64,000 bases of DNA from RUG11462 sp045649405 (GCA_045649405.1 JAZRPW010000024.1:12579-76578), one strand, 5' to 3'; shown: positions 28,601-37,195, counted from the stretch's first letter. Program-made: numbers and translations. The notes: generated by a model from the sequence alone, not told the origin.

Positions 28601-29538
28601 CTTGTTAATTTTGAGCAATAATAAAATGCGTAATCTCCTATTGATTTAGTTCCACCAGGAATTATTAAATCTCCTTTTAATAATTCACCATTTAAATATA
28701 ATTTTTTCGCATAATACAACGGATTAGAAGAATAACTATCAAAATCAATTTCACACCAAGATTTGATATCTGTTATGTTTACACTTGTTAATGATGAGCA
28801 ATTATAAAATGCATCTTCACCTATACTTGTTACACTATCAGGGATTATTATGCTTGTTAATGATGTGCATCTATAAAATGCGTAATCTCCTATTGATTTA
28901 GTTCCACCAGAAATTATTAAATCTCCTTTTAATAATTCACCATTTAAATATAATTCTTTCGCATAATACAACGGATTAGAAAAACAACTATCAAAATCAA
29001 TTTCACACCAAGATTTGATATCTGTTATGTTTACACTTGTTAATGATGAGCAATAAAAAAACGCAGAACTACCAATACTTGTTACACTATTAGGGATTGT
29101 TATGCTTGTTAATGATTTGCAATATCCAAACGCATCTTCACCTATGCTTGTTACACTATCAGGGATAGTTACACTTGTTAATGATTTGCATTCATAAAAC
29201 GCATCATCACCAATACTTTTTACACTGTTACCTATTGTTACACTTGTTAATTTTGAGCAATAATAAAACGCATAATCACCAATGCTTGTTACACTGTCTC
29301 CAATTGTTACAGTTTTAATATAACTTCTATATGAATACCACGGAACAGAAAAAGACGAATAATCCTTCATATTACCTGAACCTGTAATTTCAAGCACGCC
29401 AGTTGAAGTGTCTAATGACCAAGTTAAATCATCGCCACAAGTACCTGAATAAGAAGCGGCGCTTGCTGGGATTGAAACAAATGTAAGTGTTGAAACAATC
29501 AACACAAAACACATTAAAATTGACAAAAGCTTTTTCAT
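25609..29538 (-). CDS. Giant secreted BspA-type leucine-rich repeat protein with Cys-rich repeats and basic C-terminal module
   Basis: The product has 1309 residues: a signal peptide (about 1-28) and an opening domain (SGTCGDDLTWSLD). A first BspA/TpLRR block (about 75-395) has 23-residue units of the form SVTSIGDYAFYYC. A block of roughly 36-residue Cys repeats (CSRCDETHT, GHEFVNY, about 395-790) is followed by a second LRR block (about 800-1065). Further CxxC repeats, an Asn/Gln/Pro/Thr linker and the shared Cys-rich plus basic terminal module (about 1180-1309) complete it. BspA-type repeats bind host or bacterial surfaces in known members; the partner here is unknown. Its ribosome site AGGAG overlaps the mutS stop and mutL follows 18 bases later, so this surface protein is embedded in the mismatch-repair operon. 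Confidence 0.9.
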   Translation of the reverse strand: MKKLLSILMCFVLIVSTLTFVSIPASAASYSGTCGDDLTWSLDTSTGVLEITGSGNMKDYSSFSVPWYSYRSYIKTVTIGDSVTSIGDYAFYYCSKLTSVTIGNSVKSIGDDAFYECKSLTSVTIPDSVTSIGEDAFGYCKSLTSITIPNSVTSIGSSAFFYCSSLTSVNITDIKSWCEIDFDSCFSNPLYYAKELYLNGELLKGDLIISGGTKSIGDYAFYRCTSLTSIIIPDSVTSIGEDAFYNCSSLTSVNITDIKSWCEIDFDSYSSNPLYYAKKLYLNGELLKGDLIIPGGTKSIGDYAFYYCSKLTSVTIGNSVKSIGDDAFYYCKSLTSVTIPDSVTSIGEDAFAWCESLTGVTMPDSVTSIGDSAFLYCSNLVVNVNCNNSYALNYLQNNSVNNTLIHNFGVLKYDENEHWYKCSRCDETDNHQSHEFINYKSNKDATCLENGTETAKCERCDETHTRTEQNSALGHEFVNYKSNKDATCLENGTETAKCEACDETNTRIEQNSALGHDYSVLKYDSNEHWYKCSRCDETNNYTEHFGGTATCEEKAICLICSQKYGESLGHDFTVLKYDENEHWYKCSRCDATDNHQAHEFINYKSNKDATCLENGTETSKCECCDETHTRDISNSALGHEFANYISDNNATCTKDATETSKCSRCDVTHTRDISNSALGHNFVNYISNKDATCLKNGTETSKCSRCDVTHTRDIGNSALGHDYSVFEYNTTAYWYKCSRCTSTSNYTTQSGGTSGGLTYSVYNLTATITYCDNSVTGRLVIPEKIGLYTVVAIESQAFYNCNYLTSVSIPKTVTNIGNVAFAYCSSLTSISVDAANEYYCSVDGVLFNKDKTTLIQYPVGNTRTSYTIPNTVTAIADKAFLNCLSLVDLSIGSGVTNIGYLAFAGCSSLNNITVDSNNKNFCSENGVLFNKEMTTLIQYPIGNSRTFYIIPNGVEKIGAGAFADCSVITSVTIPQTVVIIEELAFSGCRWLAYVYYDGNSVWWNRIAISTGNNYLTTAMINYNHVHSYTAEITEKPTCTQEGSQLNTCACGHSYSSSIAAIGHTEVVDKAVAPTCTATGLAEGKHCSVCNTVLVEQKVVVAKGHTVSSVWEVVTPATETQEGQQVKKCTVCGAVIESVQIAKLQPSTQPTNQPTNQQPTNQPSTNQPPANVPSVCTHDSNKIVVKDTKAATYFATGYSGDKVCGDCGGLISQGSVISKLNLNVPKFKLIKGKKQFKVKYTKVAGATGFQVRYKLKGKWTTKTFATKKNATKAIKKLKKGTYQVQIRAFVQSGKQKAYSAWSKTQKVKVK
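25612..26025 (-). repeat. Shared Cys-rich plus basic C-terminal module, copy in the BspA-like protein
   Basis: A CTH...CGDCGG segment followed by the Lys-rich beta domain, closely matching the end of the GH5 gene at 11566-11965 in both DNA and protein. Confidence 0.8.
27400..28300 (-). repeat. Tandem Cys-rich coding repeats within the BspA-like gene
   Basis: Units of about 36 codons recur, containing NKDATCLENGTET followed by a CxxC pair and HTR...ALGH. Some alternate with HWYKCSRCD units. Several copies are nearly identical in DNA (for example around 27715, 28075 and 28195), which makes the block prone to expansion or contraction. Confidence 0.8.
28640..29060 (-). repeat. 252-bp internal duplication in the first LRR block
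   Basis: The coding segment for KSWCEIDF...NPLYYAK...LNGELLKGDLII occurs twice with a period of exactly 252 bases (84 codons) and few differences, indicating a recent tandem duplication. Confidence 0.8.
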
Positions 29539-29549
29539 AAATATTACTC

Positions 29550-32174
29550 CTAAATTTCTTTTGCTCTTTTTACAACTTCATCTAACTTTTGCATACACTC
29601 AATTGGGGTTAGAGTGTTAACATCAAGCATTTTAATATCATCAACTAATGATGAGCTCATTGCAGTTGCAAAGTTATTTTGCTCTGCAACATACTCTTTT
29701 TTAATAATAACATTCTCCCCTGATTCAAGGGTTAAAAGTATTTCTTTCGCACGGTTAACTACATTTTGTGGAACACCTGCAAGTTTAGCAACCTCGATAC
29801 CGTAACTATCATCAGAGCCACCACGCACAATTCTGCGTAAGAAGATGATGTCATCGCCTCGCTTTTTAGCAGCAATATTATAATTTTTAACGCCATCAAT
29901 TTCTTCTTCAAGCGAAGTTAACTCATGATAATGGGTTGCAAAAAGTGTTTTCGCACCAATTTTCTTTTTATCAGCAACATACTCAAGCACTGCACGAGCA
30001 ATTGCCATACCATCATAGGTGGAAGTGCCACGGCCAATTTCATCAATAATGAGCAAACTGTTTTTGGTTGCATATTTCAAAATGTTTGCAACTTCGCTCA
30101 TTTCAACCATAAATGTTGATTTACCGCTTGCCAAATCATCAGAAGCACCAACACGAGTAAAAATTGCATCACAAATTGAAATTTTTGCACTTTTTGCAGG
30201 TACAAACGAGCCAATTTGCGCCATAAGAGTGATAATTGCAGTTTGACGCATATATGTAGATTTACCAGCCATATTAGGACCAGTAATAATTGCACATCTA
30301 TTATCTTTAATATCAAGTTTTGTGTCATTTGGCACAAAGGCAGTGTCAGACAACAATTCAACAACTGGGTGTCTGCCTTCACGAATGTCAATTTCTCCAT
30401 CAACTGAAATTTGTGGGCAAATGTAACTATTTTTATAAGCCACAACTGACAATGACCAAATTGCATCCAGTCTTGCAACTGCATCAGCAGTGCGTTTGAT
30501 GCTTTCCATATATTTTGCAGCTTCATCACGAATTGCCACAAACAAATTATATTCAAGCGCAATTAACTTGTCTTGTGCGCCAATAATTCTGCTTTCTAAT
30601 TGTTTTACTTCTTCAGTAACATATCGCTCGCTACTTGCCAAAGTTTGACGACGAATGTACTCTTCAGGTGGTACAAAATCTGCAGAATTAGGAATTTCAA
30701 TATAATAACCAAACACACGGTTGTATTTGATTTTAAGTTTTTTAACGCCTGTTCGCTCACGTTCTCTTGCTTCAAGCTCACTGACAATGTATTTGCCACC
30801 TTTCATATCACTTGAAAGACGGTCAACCTCTTCATTAAAGCCTTCACGAATTATGCCACCTTCACGAACGGTAAGTGGTGGGTCATCAACAATTGCACTA
30901 TCAATGAGTGTTGAAAGGTCTGTTAATTCATCAATATCATTAAAAATGTTTTGTAAAAATGCCGAATCCATATTACAAATTGTTGATTTGATTCTTGGCA
31001 TTTTCTTTAATGTAAAACTAAGCGCATTTAATTCTCTTGCGTTTGCTGAGCCATAAAGCACCCTTGTCATAATACGCTCTAAGTCTTTAATTTCTTTTAA
31101 AGCATCACTTAATTCTTCACGAATTTCGTGTTTTGACAAAAGTTCGCCAACTGCATTTTGTCTGCGTGAAATTTCTGCCGGAGACAAAAGCGGCAACTCA
31201 ATCCAATTTCTAATAAGGCGCTTGCCCATTGGGGTTTTGGTGTTATCAAGCACCCACAAAAGTGAACCTTTTTTATCATTTGAACGCAATGTGCGTGTTA
31301 GCTCAAGATTGGTTCTTGATGAAATATCAAGACGCATATATTTATTCTCACTATAAAAATCAATGGTGTTAATTGCAGCCATATCATTCTTTTGAGTTCT
31401 AAACAAAAATCCAAGTGCTGCACAAAGCGCATTTTTCGAAACAGATGTTTCTTCAATTCCAAGTGAAGCAAAACTCTCTGCTCTAAAATGATATAAAACC
31501 TGATCAGCAATAGTTTCATCAACCAATTCACTATCAATTAAATCAATTCTGCAGCCGAGTTGTTTAACAACCAAATCATACAAAGAATTAAATCTCACAC
31601 CTTCTTCGTTAATAAGCACTTCCTTAGGCGAAAAACGTGTGATATCATTAATAATTTCACTTTCAAGGCGTTTTGACTCAATTTCTGTTAAATGAAGTTT
31701 GCCTGTTGAAACGTCAGCAAAACAAAGACCTGCTTTGTTGCCAGAAACATAAACAGTTGCAAGGTAATTGTTTACACCAGATTCAAGCATACTTTCTTCA
31801 GTAACTGTACCAGGTGTGATTACTCTTATTACATCTCTTTTTACTAATTTCTTTGCTTTTGAAGGGTCTTCAACCTGTTCACAAATTGCAACACGATAAC
31901 CTTTTTTTACAAGTCGCGCAATATAGCTTTCACTTGAGTGAAATGGAATACCGCACATATCTGCTTTTTCATCTTCGCCATTTGCACGCTTTGTTAAAAC
32001 AAGGTCTAATTCTTCTGAAGCTACCCTTGCATCGTTATAAAACATCTCATAAAAGTCGCCAAGTCTGAAAAACAAAATACTATCAAGATGTTGCTTTTTA
32101 ATCTCAACATATTGCTTCATCATCGGAGACATATTAGGAGTGATTTCAGGCAAAATATCAACTCTTTGAGCCAT
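29550..32174 (-). CDS. mutS: DNA mismatch repair protein MutS
   Basis: An 874-residue mismatch-recognition ATPase. The N-terminal mismatch-binding motif (FFRLGDFYEMF, with the wedge Phe) is near residue 35. Walker A GPNMAGKST is at 632-640, then LLIIDEIGRGTSTYDG, and FATHYHEL. The C-terminal MutL/clamp region is normal. It is preceded by the ylbF-like gene and followed without a gap by the BspA-like gene. Confidence 0.97.
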   Translation of the reverse strand: MAQRVDILPEITPNMSPMMKQYVEIKKQHLDSILFFRLGDFYEMFYNDARVASEELDLVLTKRANGEDEKADMCGIPFHSSESYIARLVKKGYRVAICEQVEDPSKAKKLVKRDVIRVITPGTVTEESMLESGVNNYLATVYVSGNKAGLCFADVSTGKLHLTEIESKRLESEIINDITRFSPKEVLINEEGVRFNSLYDLVVKQLGCRIDLIDSELVDETIADQVLYHFRAESFASLGIEETSVSKNALCAALGFLFRTQKNDMAAINTIDFYSENKYMRLDISSRTNLELTRTLRSNDKKGSLLWVLDNTKTPMGKRLIRNWIELPLLSPAEISRRQNAVGELLSKHEIREELSDALKEIKDLERIMTRVLYGSANARELNALSFTLKKMPRIKSTICNMDSAFLQNIFNDIDELTDLSTLIDSAIVDDPPLTVREGGIIREGFNEEVDRLSSDMKGGKYIVSELEARERERTGVKKLKIKYNRVFGYYIEIPNSADFVPPEEYIRRQTLASSERYVTEEVKQLESRIIGAQDKLIALEYNLFVAIRDEAAKYMESIKRTADAVARLDAIWSLSVVAYKNSYICPQISVDGEIDIREGRHPVVELLSDTAFVPNDTKLDIKDNRCAIITGPNMAGKSTYMRQTAIITLMAQIGSFVPAKSAKISICDAIFTRVGASDDLASGKSTFMVEMSEVANILKYATKNSLLIIDEIGRGTSTYDGMAIARAVLEYVADKKKIGAKTLFATHYHELTSLEEEIDGVKNYNIAAKKRGDDIIFLRRIVRGGSDDSYGIEVAKLAGVPQNVVNRAKEILLTLESGENVIIKKEYVAEQNNFATAMSSSLVDDIKMLDVNTLTPIECMQKLDEVVKRAKEI

Positions 32175-32211
32175 TGTTGTTTTACTTCCCTTTTACTAAA
32201 TTTTTAAATAA

Positions 32212-32619
32212 TTAGTGGCAACCACCACATGTTGAGCATGAACCTGTGCAAGAAGCATCAGGAATTTCAACAGTTTCAGGGTCTGCACCATCAATACACA
32301 TTGAAATAATTAAATTAACTTTGTTTACAATTTCATCAAGTGCTACTTTTGCTTCATTGTAAGCAATCATAGACTCGTTTTGCATAATCTTTTTGTAACA
32401 TTCTTGCAATTGGTCATTGTACTCTGTCATCTTGTCTTCATCTTTTTCAGGGTTTGACATTGCAGTATTAATGTTCATTCTAATAAGATTAAATTCTCCA
32501 ATTAAATCTTGAAGTTCTTTATCATCATCATTTTTTTGTTTTGCAGCAGCATATGCTTTATATAATTCGTGTTCTTGAATTGCTGCTCCGAGTTTTTTTG
32601 CTACATCTAAAATTTCCAT
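32212..32619 (-). CDS. YlbF/YmcA-family protein with C-terminal Cys cluster
   Basis: A 135-residue, mostly helical protein of the Com_YlbF family. In Bacillus, YlbF, YmcA and YaaT (RicF, RicA, RicT) form an iron-sulfur-carrying complex that affects RNase Y, competence and biofilm. Here the C-terminus ends in four closely spaced cysteines (Cys124, Cys128, Cys131, Cys134 plus a final His), which fits cluster binding. It lies between miaB and mutS in a cotranscribed run. The partner genes are not in the window. Confidence 0.85.
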   Translation of the reverse strand: MEILDVAKKLGAAIQEHELYKAYAAAKQKNDDDKELQDLIGEFNLIRMNINTAMSNPEKDEDKMTEYNDQLQECYKKIMQNESMIAYNEAKVALDEIVNKVNLIISMCIDGADPETVEIPDASCTGSCSTCGGCH

Positions 32620-32637
32620 TGTTAAAATCCTTTCAAA

Positions 32638-34032
32638 TTAAATTATTTTACCTTTTAAAATCCAAGTGTTACCACTGGTAATTTCAACATTTACGAAACT
32701 GCCTATTAAATCTTCAGTTCCTTCAATCTCAACTTCAAAGTTGTTCAAAGTTCTTGCATAAAGCATTCCTTCTTTTTTAGCTTTATCTTCAACAAGCGCT
32801 CTATACACTTTTCCTACTTGTTCTTTGCAAACTTCTTCAGAAATTGTTTCTTGAACTTTAAGAAGTTCTCTAAACCATTTGCCTTTTTCTTCTGCGCTGA
32901 CATCATCTGGCATTTCAGCAGCAGGTGTGCCTTTGCGTTTTGAGTAAATAAATGTGAACAATGATTGATATCTAACTTTTTCTATCAAAGAAATAGTTTC
33001 TTTTACTTCGTCATAGGTTTCCGAAGGAAAACCTACAATGATATCAGAAGTCAAGGTTAAGTCAGGCATTAATTCCTTCGCTTTTTGAATTAAACTTAAA
33101 TAACTTTCTCTTGTGTATTTTCTGTTCATTGCATTCAAAACTCTTGAAGAGCCACTTTGAACCGGCAAATGCAAATGTTTTTCAACCTTTTCACAGTTAG
33201 CCATTGTCTCAAGCAATTCAACCGAACAATCTTTTGGGTGCGATGTCATAAATCTAATAACAAAATCACCGCTAACATCATTACACATTTTCAAAAGTTC
33301 AGGGAATTTCACACCGTCACCATCATAAGAGTTAACGTTTTGACCGAGAAGTGTTATGTTTTTGATACCACTTTCAACCATTTTCTTTAAATCATTCAAA
33401 ATGTCTTGTGGTTTACGGCTTCGCTCTCTTCCCCTAACATAAGGCACAATGCAGTAAGTACAAAAGTTATTGCAACCATACATAATTGGCAGCCAACCGT
33501 GCACATTGCTTTCATTAACTTGTGGCAAACCTTCTGCAATTACACCGTCAATATCAGGAATGTTAAACATTCTACGCTGACCGGTTAAAATTTTATAAAG
33601 CATTTGTGGTAATGTGTGAACAACGTGTGTACCAAAAACCAAATCAACGTGTGGAAAACTGTGTTTGATTTTATTAGCAATATGTTCTTGTTGCATCATA
33701 CAACCACAAACTGCAATAATTGAATCTGCTTTTTTCTTTTTCAAATGCACCAATGCACCAACATTACCAAAAACTCTGTCTTCGGCGTGTTCACGCACAG
33801 CACAAGTATTAAAGATTACTAAATCAGCATCATCAGAAGAATCAACAAATTCATAACCCATTAATTCAAGCATTCCCATAATCTTTTGAGAATCTGCCAC
33901 GTTTTGTTGGCAACCAAAAGTTCTAATAAATGCTTTAGGTTTTGAATATTTATTAATTACAATAGATTTTACTTTGTCAGCAAATTCTCTTTGTAACTCT
34001 AATTCTTTTTCACTAACAAAAATATCTTTCAA
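32638..34032 (-). CDS. miaB: tRNA-2-methylthio-N6-dimethylallyladenosine synthase MiaB
   Basis: A radical-SAM methylthiotransferase acting on i6A37 made by MiaA. The product, about 464 residues, has the N-terminal UPF0004 domain (RTFGCQQN), the radical-SAM CxxxCxxC motif (CNNFCTYC) and a C-terminal TRAM domain. The frame is open far upstream through lepA in another register. Two starts are plausible: ATG at 34050, inside the end of lepA, and TTG at 34032, which has AGGAG seven bases before it. The TTG is preferred. Confidence 0.94.
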   Translation of the reverse strand: MKDIFVSEKELELQREFADKVKSIVINKYSKPKAFIRTFGCQQNVADSQKIMGMLELMGYEFVDSSDDADLVIFNTCAVREHAEDRVFGNVGALVHLKKKKADSIIAVCGCMMQQEHIANKIKHSFPHVDLVFGTHVVHTLPQMLYKILTGQRRMFNIPDIDGVIAEGLPQVNESNVHGWLPIMYGCNNFCTYCIVPYVRGRERSRKPQDILNDLKKMVESGIKNITLLGQNVNSYDGDGVKFPELLKMCNDVSGDFVIRFMTSHPKDCSVELLETMANCEKVEKHLHLPVQSGSSRVLNAMNRKYTRESYLSLIQKAKELMPDLTLTSDIIVGFPSETYDEVKETISLIEKVRYQSLFTFIYSKRKGTPAAEMPDDVSAEEKGKWFRELLKVQETISEEVCKEQVGKVYRALVEDKAKKEGMLYARTLNNFEVEIEGTEDLIGSFVNVEITSGNTWILKGKII

Positions 34033-34042
34033 AAGAATTCTC

Positions 34043-35851
34043 CTACTCATCAAGTTTAAGAACTGCCATAAACGCTTCTTGTGGTACTTCGACAGAACCC
34101 AATTGACGCATACGTTTCTTACCTTCTTTTTGCTTTTCAAGAAGTTTCTTCTTACGTGTAATGTCACCACCGTAACATTTAGCAAGAACGTCTTTTCTAA
34201 CTGCTTTAACAGTTTCACGAGCAATAACCTTGCCACCTACTGCTACTTGAACCGGCACTTCAAACAATTGTCTTGGAATATGCTCTTTCAACTTTTCGGC
34301 AATTCTTCTTGCACGTTTGTAAGCATTGTCAGAGTGAACAATGAATGACAAAGCATCAACAATTTCGCCGTTAAGCATTACATCAAGTTTTACAAGTTTT
34401 GAAACGTTATAACCCTTGTGCTCATAGTCATAAGAAGCATAGCCCCTTGTTCTTGACTTAAGCGCATCAAAAAAGTCATAAACAATTTCGTTAAGTGGCA
34501 TTTCGTAATGAATGTCAACACGCTCAGTTGTAACATATTGCATATCAACAAAAACGCCTCTGCGTTCTTGACACAAATCCATAATAGCGCCAACGTAATC
34601 ATTAGGGCTATAAATGTGAACATTACAAATTGGCTCTTCTGCAGTTACAATTGTTGCAGGGTCAGGATAATTTGTAGGGTTGTCAATTGCAAGTTTTGTG
34701 CCATCAGCCAAATTCAATTTATATTCAACAGAAGGCGCTGTGGTTATAAGGTCAAGATTATATTCACGCTCTAATCTCTCTTGAATAATTTCCATATGCA
34801 AAAGGCCTAAGAAACCACATCTAAAACCAAAGCCCAAAGCAGATGATGTTTCTGCTTCAAACATTAAAGCAGCGTCATTAAGTTGCAACTTTTCAAGCGC
34901 TTCTCTAAGGTCGGTATATTGTGCGCCATCTGCAGGATAAATACCACAAAAAACAACAGGGTTTACTTGACGATAACCAGGCAATGGTTCACTAGCACCA
35001 TTTTCTGCAGTTGTTATGGTATCACCAACACGTGCTTCTGCAGCGTTTTTGATTGAAGCCGCAATATAACCTACTTCACCTGCACGAAGTTCATCGCAAG
35101 GTTGCATCGAAAGTGCAGTTTTTCTACCAACTTCAACAACGTTAAACTCAGCGCCTGTTGCCATCATTTTAATATTCATTCCGGCTTTGATAACACCATC
35201 AACAACTCTGAAATAAACAATAACACCTTTATATGGGTCATAATAAGAGTCAAAAATCAACGCTTTTAATGGTTTGTTGTCTTCAGCAACTGGAGAAGGT
35301 ACTCTTTCAACAACCGCCTCTAGTACATCTTCAATATTCAAACCAGATTTTGCAGATACCTTTGGAGCATTATGCGCTTCAATACCAATGATGTTTTCAA
35401 CATCGTCTGCGCATTTTTCTGGGTCAGCTGAAGGCAAATCAATTTTGTTAATTACCGGCACGATTTCAAGGTCATGGTCGAGTGCTAAATATGTGTTTGC
35501 TAAAGTTTGCGCTTCAATACCTTGAGAAGCATCAACAACCAACAACGCACCTTCACAAGCCGCAAGTGAACGAGAAACTTCATAGTTAAAGTCAACGTGG
35601 CCTGGAGTGTCAATCAAATTAAGTTCATACTTCTTGCCATCTTTAGCGTTGTAATAGAGTGTTACTGGGTGAGATTTAATTGTAATTCCTCTCTCACGCT
35701 CAAGGTCCATACTATCAAGCAATTGGTCGGTCATTTGTCTTTGTTCAACCGATTGAGTGATTTCTAACAATCTATCAGCAAGTGTAGATTTACCGTGGTC
35801 GATATGTGCAATAATGCAAAAATTTCTTATCTGTTCTTTATTAATCTGCAT
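34043..35851 (-). CDS. lepA: Elongation factor 4 (LepA)
   Basis: A ribosome-bound translational GTPase implicated in back-translocation and initiation. The product of about 602 residues has the G1 motif AHIDHGKST, G3 DTPGHVDF and the LepA-specific C-terminal domain. The ATG at 35851 follows AGAGG; 20 further in-frame codons upstream overlap the promoter and are unlikely to be translated. It is first in a run of about fifteen same-strand genes. Confidence 0.97.
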   Translation of the reverse strand: MQINKEQIRNFCIIAHIDHGKSTLADRLLEITQSVEQRQMTDQLLDSMDLERERGITIKSHPVTLYYNAKDGKKYELNLIDTPGHVDFNYEVSRSLAACEGALLVVDASQGIEAQTLANTYLALDHDLEIVPVINKIDLPSADPEKCADDVENIIGIEAHNAPKVSAKSGLNIEDVLEAVVERVPSPVAEDNKPLKALIFDSYYDPYKGVIVYFRVVDGVIKAGMNIKMMATGAEFNVVEVGRKTALSMQPCDELRAGEVGYIAASIKNAAEARVGDTITTAENGASEPLPGYRQVNPVVFCGIYPADGAQYTDLREALEKLQLNDAALMFEAETSSALGFGFRCGFLGLLHMEIIQERLEREYNLDLITTAPSVEYKLNLADGTKLAIDNPTNYPDPATIVTAEEPICNVHIYSPNDYVGAIMDLCQERRGVFVDMQYVTTERVDIHYEMPLNEIVYDFFDALKSRTRGYASYDYEHKGYNVSKLVKLDVMLNGEIVDALSFIVHSDNAYKRARRIAEKLKEHIPRQLFEVPVQVAVGGKVIARETVKAVRKDVLAKCYGGDITRKKKLLEKQKEGKKRMRQLGSVEVPQEAFMAVLKLDE

Positions 35852-35882
35852 TAGAAACCTCTTTCCAAAATATATTCGATAT

Positions 35883-35911
35883 ATTATAACATAAAATAAA
35901 TATATATTCAA
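35883..35911 (-). promoter_or_regulatory. Sigma-A promoter of the lepA operon
   Basis: TTGAAT and TATAAT with a 17-base spacer on the minus strand. It is back to back with the promoter of the DUF4364-like gene; the two -35 boxes are 11 bases apart. Confidence 0.75.
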
Positions 35912-35922
35912 TATTAAAAGTG

Positions 35923-35951
35923 TTGCTTTTTACAAAAATATGTGTTAAAAT
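35923..35951 (+). promoter_or_regulatory. Sigma-A promoter of the DUF4364-mntP unit
   Basis: TTGCTT and TAAAAT with a 17-base spacer, about 30 bases upstream of the start codon. Confidence 0.6.
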
Positions 35952-35981
35952 CTCTATAGTTTTATTTTGGAGGAAAAAGAT

Positions 35982-36551
35982 TTGGCAAGAAACAAAAAAC
36001 AAAGAACTGTTTGGGGTAATTTAGAGCCAGGAAGTCTTATTAAAGTTGCTGATATTAAGATTTTAATCTGTTTTATTTTGTTTAGCACTAAAAAGACTTT
36101 TTCTGCAGATACAATCAGCCATATCATAAGATACAATTCTATTGCTACCTACTTTGACATTGCTCAAGCGCTTGAAGAATTAGAGCGCGATGGCAATATT
36201 CAAAAGAACGAAAACGATGAGTACGATTTAACTGAAAACGGCATTACAATTGCAAAAGAATTGAATTATGATATTCCATTCACAATTAGAGAAAGTGCTT
36301 TGGAAGCAGCTAATTATGAAATTTTGCTCCAAAAAAGACTTAAAGATAACAAAATTGATATCATTCCCGATGATGATAAGTTTATTGTTAGAATTTCTAT
36401 GTTGGAAAACGAAAAAGAGTCTATGGGAATTACAGTTAGAGTTTCTTCAGAAGATGAAGCAAAAAAAGTTAAACACAACTTTTTGCAAGACCCAAGTGGT
36501 TTTTACATTATGAATTTTAGAAAACTTTTTGGCGTTAATCAGGAGGACTAA
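35982..36551 (+). CDS. DUF4364-family protein, probable winged-helix regulator
   Basis: A 189-residue soluble protein. The N-terminal half (about 15-90) has the pattern of a winged helix (DTISHIIRYNSIATYFDIAQ, then a Glu-rich helix and a Glu-Tyr-Asp-Leu-Thr wing). The C-terminal half is beta-rich. This matches DUF4364, common in Clostridia, with no established role. A TTG start at 35982 is chosen because GGAGG lies seven bases upstream; the frame opens five codons earlier. Its last codons contain the ribosome site of mntP, so the two are cotranscribed and perhaps coregulated. Confidence 0.8.
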   Translation: MARNKKQRTVWGNLEPGSLIKVADIKILICFILFSTKKTFSADTISHIIRYNSIATYFDIAQALEELERDGNIQKNENDEYDLTENGITIAKELNYDIPFTIRESALEAANYEILLQKRLKDNKIDIIPDDDKFIVRISMLENEKESMGITVRVSSEDEAKKVKHNFLQDPSGFYIMNFRKLFGVNQED

Positions 36552-36552
36552 T

Positions 36553-37116
36553 ATGACTCTTGTTATTCACGCATTGATTTTGGGTGTTACCCTTGCAATG
36601 GATGCTTTATCTATTTCAATTTCTAAAGCGTTAGCAACACAAAAAATTAAAATTTCTAACGCTTTAAAATTGTCAATTGTTTTTGGTGGTTTTCAAGCAA
36701 TAATGCCACTTGTTGGATACTTTGTTGGCAGTGGTTTTTATAACTTAATTAAAAATTATTTTGGTTTTGTTAGTTTCGCTATTCTCGTTGTTTTAGGTGC
36801 TAAAATGATTTACGAAAACCTTAAAAGTGACGATGATGATATTCAAAGTGGAATTATCACTTTAAAAGAGTTGTTAATTCTTGGCATCGCAACAAGTATT
36901 GACGCATTAGCAGCAGGTTTTATCTTTGCTGGAAACAACATTTTAGAAGTTATTTTAAGTTGCTTAATTATTGGTGTTATAACCTTTATAATTTGTTTTG
37001 CCGGTTATGTTTGTGGTTGTAAAATCGCTGGTATCATTGGTGACAAAGGCGAACTTTTTGGTGGTGTTGTTTTGATACTTCTCGGCGTTAAAATTTTAAT
37101 TGAATGCATTATTTAA
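36553..37116 (+). CDS. mntP: Manganese efflux pump MntP
   Basis: A 187-residue integral membrane protein with six hydrophobic helices. The two duplicated signatures are present: MDALSIS near residue 16 and SIDALAAG near 116, with the conserved Asp residues that line the metal path. MntP exports Mn(II). In many bacteria it is controlled by yybP-ykoY riboswitches; none is seen here. The gene begins two bases after the DUF4364 gene and ends in a clear terminator. Confidence 0.93.
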   Translation: MTLVIHALILGVTLAMDALSISISKALATQKIKISNALKLSIVFGGFQAIMPLVGYFVGSGFYNLIKNYFGFVSFAILVVLGAKMIYENLKSDDDDIQSGIITLKELLILGIATSIDALAAGFIFAGNNILEVILSCLIIGVITFIICFAGYVCGCKIAGIIGDKGELFGGVVLILLGVKILIECII

Positions 37117-37145
37117 ACTGCAGATTTTTTCTGCAGTTTTTATTT
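37115..37145 (+). terminator. Terminator after mntP
   Basis: Hairpin AAACTGCAGA / TCTGCAGTTT followed by TTTATTTTT, beginning at the mntP stop codon. Confidence 0.9.
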
Positions 37146-37166
37146 TTATAATTTGTCTTTTGAATC

Positions 37167-37195
37167 TTGACATATACTATAAAAAACAGTATAAT
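37167..37195 (+). promoter_or_regulatory. Consensus sigma-A promoter of gtrA-yfhO
   Basis: TTGACA and TATAAT, both perfect, with a 17-base spacer. It is among the strongest-looking promoters in the window. Confidence 0.85.

Noticed and set aside
34050..34236. Longer MiaB reading to 532 residues
   Set aside because: The added residues are an out-of-frame reading of lepA with Leu/Lys-rich sequence and no ribosome site.
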